Assembly (NCBI GenBank): GCA_013289955.1
Contig: JABCYZ010000010.1
Coordinates: forward strand, 1 to 64,000
DNA length: 64,000 nucleotides
Direction: 5' to 3'
Source: Acidobacteriota bacterium
GTDB lineage: Bacteria > Acidobacteriota > Terriglobia > Acidiferrales > UBA7541
This document shows, one piece after another, positions 34,770-43,346 of the stretch. The number at the start of each line of letters is the position of its first letter. Positions within the stretch are counted from its first letter, which is position 1. The notes under the pieces are model-generated. The model worked only from the letters and a program-made list of their open reading frames with translations, did not search any database and was not told the origin of the DNA. The translations under genes and the position numbers were made by a program.

Positions 34770-35435
34770 TTACTTCAATGCCTGTACGCTGACTTCTTTG
34801 AAAAATACGATGTCGTGGTCGCTGTGGTTTTGCAGACCGATGTAGCCTTCGTCCGGCCGCCGGCCACGTTGCGGCTCAAAATCAAACTTCCGTTCTGGAA
34901 CGGGCTGACCTTCCGTGTAATCCGTAACCTTTACATCATTCAAAATCACGATGGTGTGCGGCCCATCCAGCGTGATGTCCATAGTGTTCCACTCCGGGCC
35001 GGGCTTGCCCGGTTTGGCGAGCGGCTTGGTCAGCGAGTAGAGCGCTGCCGTGATGTGATATTCATCCTCGTTCGATGTCTCCGGATGATTGTCAATCTGT
35101 ACTTCGTAACCATAGTGCACGGGCATCCAAGGCTCTCGCGGCTCGATCGGAATCCGGATGAACACGCCGGAATTGTCATTGAAGTCCTGCATCTTATAGA
35201 CCACGTGAATGTGGCAGTTGCCGAGCTTGCCTTCGGTCCAGTAGAGAAGTCCCATTCCGCCATGCGTCCGGATTAAACCGTCTTCAACCGTCATGGCGCC
35301 CGGTCCGACATGCTTCCAGCCCGCCAAGTCCTCGCCATTGAAGAGCTGCTTCCACGCGGGCGTTTCTGCCCGCGCGGCAAGCAACATAAGGGCACCGGCC
35401 AGAATGCAGGCCAGAGCGACAACCCCTTTACGCAC
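34770..35435 (-). CDS. DUF1080 / 3-keto-disaccharide hydrolase domain protein, exported
   Basis: A 221-residue concanavalin-like beta-jelly-roll protein with a Sec signal (VRKGVVALACILAGALMLLA, cleaved near ARAE). The family hallmark is clear: WKQLFNGEDLAGWKHVG, the core NCHIHVVYKMQDFNDNSGVFIRI with GYEVQIDNH, and a C-terminal YIGLQNHSDHDIVFFKEV. Members hydrolyse 3-keto-glycosides or bind sugars. The start is GTG 35435, with GGGGGAG upstream. Its neighbours on the same strand (exported Gfo/Idh and isomerase) support hydrolysis of a 3-keto-glycoside made by the GMC dehydrogenases. Confidence 0.88.
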   Translation of the reverse strand: MRKGVVALACILAGALMLLAARAETPAWKQLFNGEDLAGWKHVGPGAMTVEDGLIRTHGGMGLLYWTEGKLGNCHIHVVYKMQDFNDNSGVFIRIPIEPREPWMPVHYGYEVQIDNHPETSNEDEYHITAALYSLTKPLAKPGKPGPEWNTMDITLDGPHTIVILNDVKVTDYTEGQPVPERKFDFEPQRGRRPDEGYIGLQNHSDHDIVFFKEVSVQALK

Positions 35436-35463
35436 GATGGCTCCCCCAGTACCGAAGGCCCGA

Positions 35464-36351
35464 CTAGAAACGCAAGCCGTTCAAATAGTCGTAGCTGATC
35501 TTGATGTCCTCAAACGGCGTCTTCGCGTCATCATTTTCGACAAAATAATGCTTGATACCGCCCTTATCGGAGGCCGCGAAGATCCGCTTGAAGTCGATCG
35601 TTCCCTTCCCCGCGTCGGCGAGCCGGCCCTTGAATTCGACCGAGCCCGTTGCTCCCGCATAACTGCTCGTCGCGTTCGGATCGTTCACATAATCCTTCAC
35701 GTGAACCAGCGGGAAGCGCCCGGGATGCTTCTCGAAGTAGCTCACCGGGTCTTTCCCGGCAACGCTGATCCAGCACAAATCCATTTCCATCTTCACGAAC
35801 TTAGGATTGGTCGCTCCCAGCAGATAGTCGTAGGCGAGCTTTCCATCCAGCCCCTCGACTGGCGAAAATTCGAAGGAGTGATTGTGGTAGCAAAATTGGA
35901 TTCCAGCTTTTTCGCTGGCTTCGCCTGCCTTGTTGAAGAGCTCTGCCGCGCGCTTCCAGCCATCCGCGTTGCGCTGCTTTTCATCGAGCCATGGGCAGAC
36001 GATGTACTTGTGCCCGATGGTGTGCGCCACCTCAATCATCTCCGGCATTTTATTTTCGATGAGATCGTAGCCGAGGTGGGTCGAGGGCGCCGTTAGGCCG
36101 TTCTTATCGACGATGGCGCGGACCTCTTTCGCGGAATGATCGAAGTAGCCCGCGAACTCGACCTCTTTGTAGCCCGTGGCCGCCACCTTTGCGATAGTCC
36201 CCTCGAAATCCTTGGGCATTTCCGTGCGCACGGTATAGAGCTGCAATCCGACTCGCTTGATCTCGTGTTCGCTCGCGGCAGCCCACGACGGCCGTGCCGC
36301 ATACACTGCCGCTGCCGCAATCGACGTTCCAATGAATGTTCGGCGTTTCAT
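35464..36351 (-). CDS. Tat-exported sugar phosphate isomerase/epimerase-like TIM-barrel protein (second)
   Basis: A 295-residue xylose-isomerase-like barrel. The twin-arginine signal is MKRRTFIGTSIAAAAVYA, cleaved near PSWA. Barrel segments LQLYTVRTEMPKDFEG, GYKEVEFAGYF, CYHNHSFEFSPVEG, KMEMDLCWISVAGKDP, LVHVKDYV and YFVENDDAK hold the likely metal ligands (Glu, Asp, His, Glu). AGGAGG precedes the ATG by about 12 bases. It differs strongly from the barrel at 26187, so it is not a recent copy. Co-orientation with DUF1080 and Gfo/Idh suggests it handles the ketosugar after cleavage or catalyses the eliminative cleavage itself. Confidence 0.87.
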   Translation of the reverse strand: MKRRTFIGTSIAAAAVYAARPSWAAASEHEIKRVGLQLYTVRTEMPKDFEGTIAKVAATGYKEVEFAGYFDHSAKEVRAIVDKNGLTAPSTHLGYDLIENKMPEMIEVAHTIGHKYIVCPWLDEKQRNADGWKRAAELFNKAGEASEKAGIQFCYHNHSFEFSPVEGLDGKLAYDYLLGATNPKFVKMEMDLCWISVAGKDPVSYFEKHPGRFPLVHVKDYVNDPNATSSYAGATGSVEFKGRLADAGKGTIDFKRIFAASDKGGIKHYFVENDDAKTPFEDIKISYDYLNGLRF

Positions 36352-36413
36352 GACGTTTTCACTCCTCCTGGACGGGCGGTGGGAGTATACAAAAAAGCGA
36401 TGGCCATTATCAG

Positions 36414-36448
36414 AAAAAAAGGGCGACCCGATCTGGTCGGATCGCCCT
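36414..36448 (-). terminator. intrinsic terminator after the TonB-dependent receptor
   Basis: On the minus strand AGGGCGA and TCGCCC(T) form a 7-bp stem that extends through CCGA/TCGG, with a short CAGA loop, followed by seven T residues (36420-36414). This is a strong terminator, so the receptor is probably transcribed separately from the isomerase-DUF1080-Gfo/Idh genes downstream of it. Confidence 0.85.
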
Positions 36449-36465
36449 GTTGGGTCCCGTTCCGG

Positions 36466-39400
36466 TTAGAAGTAGAACCGCAGGCTAAACTGCATGCGCC
36501 GCGGATCGTGTGTGCCATTCAGTTGCAGAAAGCTCGCATCGTTAAGGCCCGAGTCGATCGCATTGAATTGGGTATGGTTGAACATGTTGAACATCTCCCA
36601 TTTGAAGTCGAACCCTGTTTTCTCATTGATCGAGAATTTTTTGGAGAGTCCAAAGTCAAAGTTGAGGCGGCCAGGCAGGTAAAGCGTATCGCGGCCGACA
36701 TTGCCAAAAGTGAGGCCCGTCGGTATCGCAAAAGCGTTTGGATTGTAGTAGAGGTATCCCCCCTGCGAAACGCTATCCACCGCAGCTCTTTGCGCTGCGG
36801 TGACAGCGAATGGATTCCCTACCAAGTCCGGCCGCGAGCCGGTGCCCTCGCCATTGCCGACGCCCGCGTTATCGCCGTACGTGGTGTTATTAGTTACGCT
36901 GAAGGGGTTGCCAGTCTGAGCCACAGTGATTCCCGAAATCTGCCATCCACCCAGGACGGCGCGCTCGAGTCCCGAGGATCGTTTAAAGAATGGCAAGGCA
37001 TAAACGTAGCTGATCGCCAGGTTATGCCTCTGGTCAAAGGTCGAACTGGCTCGATTCGCGGCATAGTCGTAGGAGTTCACGAACGCCGTATCGGACCGGT
37101 CAGAGGAGTCGTCAATCGAGTGACTGTAGGTGTAGGCCAGGCTCACCGTGAGATCCCCGATGGTGCGGTTCGCGGAAACCTGCAGGGCGTTGTAGATCGA
37201 ATTCGCGCCGTCCTGCAGATTCGGAACAGTGCTGACGCCCGGAAAATTCGTCCGGATCAAATCAGCACTGCCTCCGCATGCCACGAAAAGATTGTTCAGT
37301 GCAGCCGCTGGAACGGGAGCACCGTTCACAGTGCCGCCGGTGACACCAGTCGCGCCAAAAGTCGGGCAGACGGTGTTGATGGCGGGGCCGCCCGCAACGA
37401 AATTGGTAGAAGTAATGATCGGTTCTCCTGCAGTGTATGGATTTGCCGAGCTAGCTGAAGGAAACAGCTGATTGCCGTCGCTCAGAATCGTAAGATGCGT
37501 CCCCTTGCTTCCCACATAAGCGACGCTCAGGACGATGTGCTCCGGCAATTCCTTCTGCACGTCCAAGTTCCACTGTTGAACGTACGGCCATTGCACTTTG
37601 GTCGGGATCTCGGTAAGCGAAAGTGGAAAGAGCGATCCGCCTCCGGCTCCGATGTTGGTATAACCCTGCACGTTGAACTGAGAAGAGGTGAGCACGAAGG
37701 GCGCCGAGCCTTCCAGTGATTCAGTATTGCCCTCGTTGCCATTCGTGTGTTCGTAGAAGATGCCGTAGCCGCCCCGAATCGCCATCTTGCCGTCGCCCTT
37801 TGGATCGAAGGCGAACCCGATTCGCGGCGCCGGATTGAAGAGGTGCCCCTGCAAGCAGCCCGCGTTGGCAGATGAACCGACGGTGGCCGCGGGAAACGCA
37901 GCAAGAACGTTGGCAGGTACCAGTACGTTTCCGCCCGCACCGCCGCATTGAATTATGCCATTGAACGGATTACCGCCGCTCAAAGAACCATTCAGCGGAT
38001 CACCTGGGTTGGCTGCGTTATAGATGAGTGTCGGCTCGGCGGATGTGCTGAATGCAGCGGGGTCAAACGCAAAAGCATGCTGGTACCGCTCGCGGTAAGT
38101 CCCAAATAGGCTCACACGCACGCCGAGATTCAAGGTGAGGCGCTTCGTCACACGCCAGTCATCCTGGAAATACGGCTCGACGATTTTGTAGCGGTTGTAA
38201 TACTTGGCTTCCAGGTTTGTCTGGCTGTACTCGGCCACATTTCCCATCAACATGTCCGCGAAAGAGTTTCCGCTGCTGACCGGCGAGGAAGTGCTGAAGG
38301 ACAGGACACCCTGCACGTCGGGAGAGTTGTCCTCGTTTTTCTGCGCAGCGGCGAAATAGACGCCCATAATCAAAGTGTGCTTGCCGGCGATCTTCGTCAA
38401 ATTGTCGCGGTAGGTGTACGTCGGGTTGGCGTTGTTCCAGGGGAAGTAGCCCGTATCCTGTGCCAGAGCGCCGTTTGCTCCACCGTCATACGCCGTGTTA
38501 CCGGAAAGATTGATCGCCGGAAGCTTTCCACCAAATCCATTGTTGAAGAGCGAGCCCATGGCCCCGGCTGGCAGCCCTGCCGGATTATTCAGCGCTGTCA
38601 GGAAAATGTGGTCGGCTGTGTAGCTGGCCACAAACTCATTAAGCAGTGTTGGAGAGAAGTTCGCGTTCAGGCGCGCTACAAAGCTTGTGCCCGGCCCGAC
38701 GAAGCTGGTCTGAATATTCTGGAAGTCGGAGGTGCCGACGCCCCACAGCGGATTGGGCACGACGGTCGACCACGAATCGTGAATGTAGCGGAACGTAAGG
38801 CGGTATTTATCCGAGATGTTGTGATCGATGCGGATTAGCTGTTCTCGCCAGGTCGTGGGCGTGGAAACAGTATCAGCAAACGCAGGGAAGCCGCCGAGAG
38901 TCGTGTTCGGCATCGGGATGAGTGCTTCGAGCGCTTGACCCGCAGGGGTGATAGGCACTGCTGCCGGATTGGCAACGTTGGGGCAGTCTGGGCCAGGGCA
39001 TAGGTCGGTAAAGTTTCCGCCGCGCTCGGCGACCGATGGAACGTTTTGATCGATGGAGGACGGATTTTTCTCGCGGCGCCATTCCTGCGAGAAAAAGAAA
39101 AACGTCTTGTTCTTCTCGGTATTGTAGTGGTGCGGAATGTAAACCGGTCCGCCTATGGTGTAGCCGAAATCGTTCTTCTTATACGGCGGATTGGGATCGC
39201 CGGGAATGTTTCCCGAAGACCACGGCCGAGCGTTGAAGAAATCGTTGCGGATATATTCGAACGCGCTCCCGTGGAAGCTGCTGCCGCCAGATTTGGTCTC
39301 CACTTCGACTGTGCCCGACCCGTTGCGGCCGTATTGCGCGCCGTAATTCGAGGTGAGCACCTTAAACTCGGCGATTGCCTCCAAATTCGGATAGACGTTC

Positions 39401-40080
39401 AGCGTCGAGTTGCTGCCGTTATCCATGTTGTCGCCGCCGTCCAGCTCCCAGTTGTTGTACTCCGTCCGCCCGCCGTTCATGCTGTAGGCCACGTTGCCGT
39501 AGACGCCTACTTTGCCTTCATCGGTACCGGTCTCATTCACAACACCCGGCGTGAGCGTAACAAGCTGCGTGAAGTTGCGGCCGTTGAGTTCGAGCTGATT
39601 GACCTGCGTGCCGCTGATGGTCGTGCTAAGGGCCGAGGATTGGGTCTCCACCTGCGCCACGCTCTCGCCCGTCACCACCACTTCTTCCGTGATCTGTCCA
39701 ACGGTCAGCTGGATGTCCACACGAATTTTCTGCGCCACGTCCAGCACGACATTCTTGGCCGTGTATTTCTGGAATCCCTTCGCCGTTACCATGACGTTGT
39801 ACGATCCGCCCGGCAACCCGGCAATCACGTACGCGCCATCTCCGTTTGTCGTCGTCGCGCGCGTCGAGCTGCCGTTAATGCTGGAAATCACCACTTCCGC
39901 ACCGGCTACCGCCGCCCCGGTCTTATCCGTCACCGTTCCGCCGATATATCCCGTGTCTTGCGCCTTCACAACGAATGCACTACACAAAAGCGCGATCATC
40001 GCGCAAACCAGAAGTCGCGCCGCTATCGGCAGGTTTTTCAGAATACTGGCAAGATAAAAACTATGACCGTGTGCCTTCAC
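36466..40080 (-). CDS. TonB-dependent receptor with N-terminal carboxypeptidase-regulatory domain
   Basis: A 1204-residue outer-membrane transporter. After the signal peptide (LLVCAMIALLCSAFVVKAQ) comes a beta-sandwich regulatory domain (YIGGTVTDKTGAAVAGAEV, about 45-125). The plug starts near ELNGRNFTQLVTLTPGV and a long barrel follows, ending with aromatic FSLRFYF. This Oar/SusC-like architecture is expanded in Acidobacteriota and Bacteroidota and usually imports oligosaccharides or other large substrates with TonB energy. GTG 40080 is supported by GGGGAGGT six bases upstream. It has a sigma70-like promoter with a palindrome at 40239-40280. Position beside the 3-keto-glycoside genes suggests a glycoside substrate. 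Confidence 0.9.
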   Translation of the reverse strand: MKAHGHSFYLASILKNLPIAARLLVCAMIALLCSAFVVKAQDTGYIGGTVTDKTGAAVAGAEVVISSINGSSTRATTTNGDGAYVIAGLPGGSYNVMVTAKGFQKYTAKNVVLDVAQKIRVDIQLTVGQITEEVVVTGESVAQVETQSSALSTTISGTQVNQLELNGRNFTQLVTLTPGVVNETGTDEGKVGVYGNVAYSMNGGRTEYNNWELDGGDNMDNGSNSTLNVYPNLEAIAEFKVLTSNYGAQYGRNGSGTVEVETKSGGSSFHGSAFEYIRNDFFNARPWSSGNIPGDPNPPYKKNDFGYTIGGPVYIPHHYNTEKNKTFFFFSQEWRREKNPSSIDQNVPSVAERGGNFTDLCPGPDCPNVANPAAVPITPAGQALEALIPMPNTTLGGFPAFADTVSTPTTWREQLIRIDHNISDKYRLTFRYIHDSWSTVVPNPLWGVGTSDFQNIQTSFVGPGTSFVARLNANFSPTLLNEFVASYTADHIFLTALNNPAGLPAGAMGSLFNNGFGGKLPAINLSGNTAYDGGANGALAQDTGYFPWNNANPTYTYRDNLTKIAGKHTLIMGVYFAAAQKNEDNSPDVQGVLSFSTSSPVSSGNSFADMLMGNVAEYSQTNLEAKYYNRYKIVEPYFQDDWRVTKRLTLNLGVRVSLFGTYRERYQHAFAFDPAAFSTSAEPTLIYNAANPGDPLNGSLSGGNPFNGIIQCGGAGGNVLVPANVLAAFPAATVGSSANAGCLQGHLFNPAPRIGFAFDPKGDGKMAIRGGYGIFYEHTNGNEGNTESLEGSAPFVLTSSQFNVQGYTNIGAGGGSLFPLSLTEIPTKVQWPYVQQWNLDVQKELPEHIVLSVAYVGSKGTHLTILSDGNQLFPSASSANPYTAGEPIITSTNFVAGGPAINTVCPTFGATGVTGGTVNGAPVPAAALNNLFVACGGSADLIRTNFPGVSTVPNLQDGANSIYNALQVSANRTIGDLTVSLAYTYSHSIDDSSDRSDTAFVNSYDYAANRASSTFDQRHNLAISYVYALPFFKRSSGLERAVLGGWQISGITVAQTGNPFSVTNNTTYGDNAGVGNGEGTGSRPDLVGNPFAVTAAQRAAVDSVSQGGYLYYNPNAFAIPTGLTFGNVGRDTLYLPGRLNFDFGLSKKFSINEKTGFDFKWEMFNMFNHTQFNAIDSGLNDASFLQLNGTHDPRRMQFSLRFYF

Positions 40081-40238
40081 TTTGCTACCTCCCCGAAATT
40101 TTTGAAATGGATTACCGGCCTGGTGTGGGCACAATTACGCCTGCTACTGCGGGCACCCCTGGTATCTGCCGCTTGCAGAAGGCTACTCATGAGAGACAGC
40201 CCCCACCACTCGACTTTCGAAAACGCACCTAATGTCAC

Positions 40239-40280
40239 TTATTAAATCGGATTAATAAAGCATCCTCGCGTCTGTGTCAA
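40239..40280 (-). promoter_or_regulatory. promoter of the TonB-dependent receptor with overlapping operator palindrome
   Basis: On the minus strand a consensus -35 TTGACA (40280-40275) lies 17 bp before TATTAA (40257-40252). An inverted repeat TTATTAA-N6-TTAATAA (40239-40258) overlaps the -10 region, AT-rich in GC-rich surroundings. This placement fits a repressor operator. No regulator gene is adjacent. Confidence 0.6.
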
Positions 40281-40394
40281 GCTGAAAATCGGCTTCCGGT
40301 TCCAACCACGTGGGCCAATATCCCCATTCTTCACGCGTTTACGTTCACGCTCCCCGCTTGAATTCCTGCTTCCTCTGCTGGACACTACCGAGCG

Positions 40395-41648
40395 ATGCCT
40401 TTTAACCTCCCAGCCCGCCTCATGCATGCTCTCTCAATCGTTTTAACTGGGGCTTTCTGCCTATGTCTCGGGTCGCCGCTCTCGAAAGGCTCCTCTCTTC
40501 CCGCACACCAACAGCCCTCCGCAAACGGCCCCAGCCACCCCACCGGCGTCGACCCCCAAGCCTCGTTCGCCGAAGGCCAAGCCGCCCTACAATCCGGCGA
40601 CCTGGCCTCCGCCGAAGCCGCCTTCCGTCGCGTTCTCTCCGTCAATCCGCAATCGGGCGCTGTCTACGCCAATTTGGGCGTCATCGCCATGCGCCGCAAA
40701 GAGTGGGATCACGCCCTCACCCTTCTCCAAAAGGCCGAAAAGCTCGAACCCAAGATGTCCGGCATTCGCCTAAACATTGGTCTCGTAAAGTACCGACGCG
40801 GAGATTACGCCGGCGCCATGGCTCCCCTGGCCTCGGTAGTCCGCGACCAACCCGACTCCCAGCAAGCCCGCTACCTTCTCGGCCTCTGCAAGGTGTTCAC
40901 CGAACACTACAGCGATGCCGTCGCTGTCCTCGAACCGCTGTGGCCCCAGATGTCCGGTGACTTCACCTATCTCTACGTGCTCGACATCGCCGCCCACAAT
41001 GCCGGCAAGAACGACCTCGACGACAAAGCTCTCAGCCGCCTAGTGGAAGTCGGCGGCGAGACTCCCGAGTTCCACCTCATCCTCGGCAAGGCCTATCTAA
41101 ATCGCGAAGAGTTGGACAAAGCCATCTCCGAACTGGAAATTGCCGCCTCGGCAAACGCCAGCCTGCCGTACGTACACTTTAGTCTTGGGCTCGCCTACAC
41201 GAGGAAGGAAGACAAGGAACGCGCCGAAGCCGAATTCCAGAAAGACATCGCCATCGAACCTGATCTTCCCGACAATTACGAACAACTTGGCTTGCTGTAC
41301 TCAGAAGAGCAGAAAAACGAGCAAGCCGAGCACCTCTTCCGGGAAGCCCTCCATTACAACCCCCGCCAGCCAGTTTCTCTGCTCGGGTTGGGCCGCCTCT
41401 ATCAACGCCAGGGAAAAGATCGCGAAGCCCTCACCGCCCTCGATGCCGCGGAAAAGCTGGTCCCTGACAACCAGAATGTCCATTTCATGCGCGGCCAAAT
41501 CCTTCTCCGCCTTGGCCGCCGCGAAGAAGCCCAAGCCGAACTCGCCACCTCAAAGAAGCTCGTCGATACCAGCCTAAGCAAACAACGCGAAAAGTACGGC
41601 GACGCTCCAGTTCCAAATCCCGAACTAAAACAACCCCCGCAACCTTAG
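40395..41648 (+). CDS. exported tetratricopeptide repeat protein
   Basis: A 417-residue protein with a signal peptide (LPARLMHALSIVLTGAFCLC) and roughly nine TPR units from about residue 55 to 385 (for example ASFAEGQAALQSGDLASAE, VYANLGVIAMRRKEWDHA, VHFSLGLAYTRKEDKERAE). The C-terminal tail is proline-rich. TPR arrays bind peptides and scaffold complexes; no catalytic domain is present. Upstream lies the 314-bp divergent region shared with the TonB-dependent receptor promoter (40081-40394). Its stop overlaps the stop of the convergent amidase gene by a few bases. Confidence 0.82.
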   Translation: MPFNLPARLMHALSIVLTGAFCLCLGSPLSKGSSLPAHQQPSANGPSHPTGVDPQASFAEGQAALQSGDLASAEAAFRRVLSVNPQSGAVYANLGVIAMRRKEWDHALTLLQKAEKLEPKMSGIRLNIGLVKYRRGDYAGAMAPLASVVRDQPDSQQARYLLGLCKVFTEHYSDAVAVLEPLWPQMSGDFTYLYVLDIAAHNAGKNDLDDKALSRLVEVGGETPEFHLILGKAYLNREELDKAISELEIAASANASLPYVHFSLGLAYTRKEDKERAEAEFQKDIAIEPDLPDNYEQLGLLYSEEQKNEQAEHLFREALHYNPRQPVSLLGLGRLYQRQGKDREALTALDAAEKLVPDNQNVHFMRGQILLRLGRREEAQAELATSKKLVDTSLSKQREKYGDAPVPNPELKQPPQP

Positions 41649-43069
41649 TTGTTCGGCGGCTGTCTACCCTCCAAGGGCCACGATCCTCGCCCCCGCTCAA
41701 TCGCCTCCCCCACCGCCAAAATCTTTTCTTCCTCGAATGGCCGCCCAATCACTTGCACCCCAATCGGCAATCCCTCGCTCGAAATTCCCATGGGCACCGC
41801 AACTCCCGGAAATCCCGCCAAATTCAGCCATTGCGAGTGCCGCATCGTCTCCCGATAATTTTCCTTCTCGCCCGTGCGCCAATTCCCCTCACCGTGCCGG
41901 AATGCCGGTCCCGTCGACACCGGTGACAAGAGTATCGTCACCTCACTCATCTGCCGCAAAATCTCCGCCCGCAGTCCATCGCGCTCGACGCAAGCACCTA
42001 AGAAGCCGTCGTACGTCAACGTCCCTTCCGCCGTCGCCAGTGCTACATACTCGCGAAGCATCGGGCTCATATCCTGTTCCCGACCAACGGCCCCCTTCCG
42101 AATCGAATCCGCGATCACCGGCCCAAAAAAATACCACCACACTTCAATCGCCCGATGGAGCCCGCTCAATCTCTTCTTCTCTACAACAAACCCCTGCTCA
42201 GTCAAAATCTTCGCGGCTCGCTCCACCGCCGCCGTTGTCTCCGGCGTCGCTTTTCCCAGTGCTTCACTCTCCAAAACCCCAATTCGCAATCCTCGAACGT
42301 CCTTTTCCCCCAGAGCACGCACCGGCACGGGCGCCGCCAACGGATCCCCCGCGTCCGGCCCCGCCATGACTTCAAACAAAGCTCGCACATCTGCAGTCGT
42401 CCGCGCCATCGGGCCAACCACTCCGATCCAACCGAACGCACCTCCGCCCTCCGGAAAATGTCCCGTAGCAGGAATCCTTCCCGGCGTCGGCTTCAATCCG
42501 CAAATTCCGCAAAAATGCGCCGGCACGCGCACCGATCCACCGCCATCGCTTCCCACTCCCCCTACAGAGCAGCCAGAAGCAATCACCGCCGCCTCTCCAC
42601 CACTCGATCCCCCCGACGACCGCTGCAAGTTCCAAGGATTGCTCGTCTTGCCGCTCAAGGAATTGTCAGTCTCATATGCCATCAGATATTCGGGCGTATT
42701 CGTATTTCCCAATATAATCCCACCCGCCGCACGCAGCCTCGCTACAAGCGGCGCATCCGCCTGCGCGACATAATCTTTCCGCAACAAAGACCCCGAAGGC
42801 GACGGCCATCCAGCCGCATCAATGCAGCTCTTGATCGTCAAAGGGACGCCGTGCAGCGGTCCCCCACCCCCACCATGCATCACCGCCGTCTCGGCAGCTT
42901 GCGCCTGCTTCAACGCACGGTCAGCATCAAGATGTACAAATGCATTCAGCTTTGGCTGCAACTCTGAAATTCGGTCCAGATGCGCCGTCACAACCTCGAC
43001 CGGGGAAAATTTCCGCTCGCGGATTCCCGCAGCAATTTCCGCAATCGTTCCAAAAATAATCTTGTCCAT
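41645..43069 (-). CDS. amidase signature family amidohydrolase
   Basis: A 474-residue amidase. The Ser-cisSer-Lys triad is present: Lys80 (VPLTIKSCID), Ser155 (SSGGSSGGEAA) and nucleophile Ser179 (GSDGGGSVRVPA), in the usual order and spacing. It hydrolyses a C-N amide bond; similar enzymes act on aliphatic or aryl amides or on aminoacyl-tRNA (GatA). GatA is less likely because no gatB or gatC is adjacent and the C-terminal region is shorter and divergent. I chose ATG 43069; an earlier start adds 19 residues without a ribosome site. It overlaps the convergent TPR gene at the stops. Confidence 0.9.
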   Translation of the reverse strand: MDKIIFGTIAEIAAGIRERKFSPVEVVTAHLDRISELQPKLNAFVHLDADRALKQAQAAETAVMHGGGGGPLHGVPLTIKSCIDAAGWPSPSGSLLRKDYVAQADAPLVARLRAAGGIILGNTNTPEYLMAYETDNSLSGKTSNPWNLQRSSGGSSGGEAAVIASGCSVGGVGSDGGGSVRVPAHFCGICGLKPTPGRIPATGHFPEGGGAFGWIGVVGPMARTTADVRALFEVMAGPDAGDPLAAPVPVRALGEKDVRGLRIGVLESEALGKATPETTAAVERAAKILTEQGFVVEKKRLSGLHRAIEVWWYFFGPVIADSIRKGAVGREQDMSPMLREYVALATAEGTLTYDGFLGACVERDGLRAEILRQMSEVTILLSPVSTGPAFRHGEGNWRTGEKENYRETMRHSQWLNLAGFPGVAVPMGISSEGLPIGVQVIGRPFEEEKILAVGEAIERGRGSWPLEGRQPPNN

Positions 43070-43346
43070 AGTCAGGCATTCGAGCCTATGTGCCCGGATT
43101 CCCGGGGTCAAGCAGGATGCAAACAAGCCTACCGCTTGCCTTCGAGCAAGAGATTGCGTGTCGGCAAAATAACGGGAAATTCGACGAATCTCGAACCCTT
43201 CAAGTCGAAGCAGATAAGTGCGGCGGCCAAGTCATTGAAATCCGGGAGAGAAGTTGCGGAATTGTCAGTGCCCGCACGTATCGGGCCGAGAGCCTCCCGC
43301 AAGCCGGAAAGATGATGCGAAAAGCGATCCGTAAAGTACGGAAGGT

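Noticed and set aside
39046..40245. 399-codon plus-strand frame over the TonB receptor N-terminus
   Set aside because: Antisense to the receptor signal peptide and regulatory domain and covers its promoter; no ribosome site or domain.
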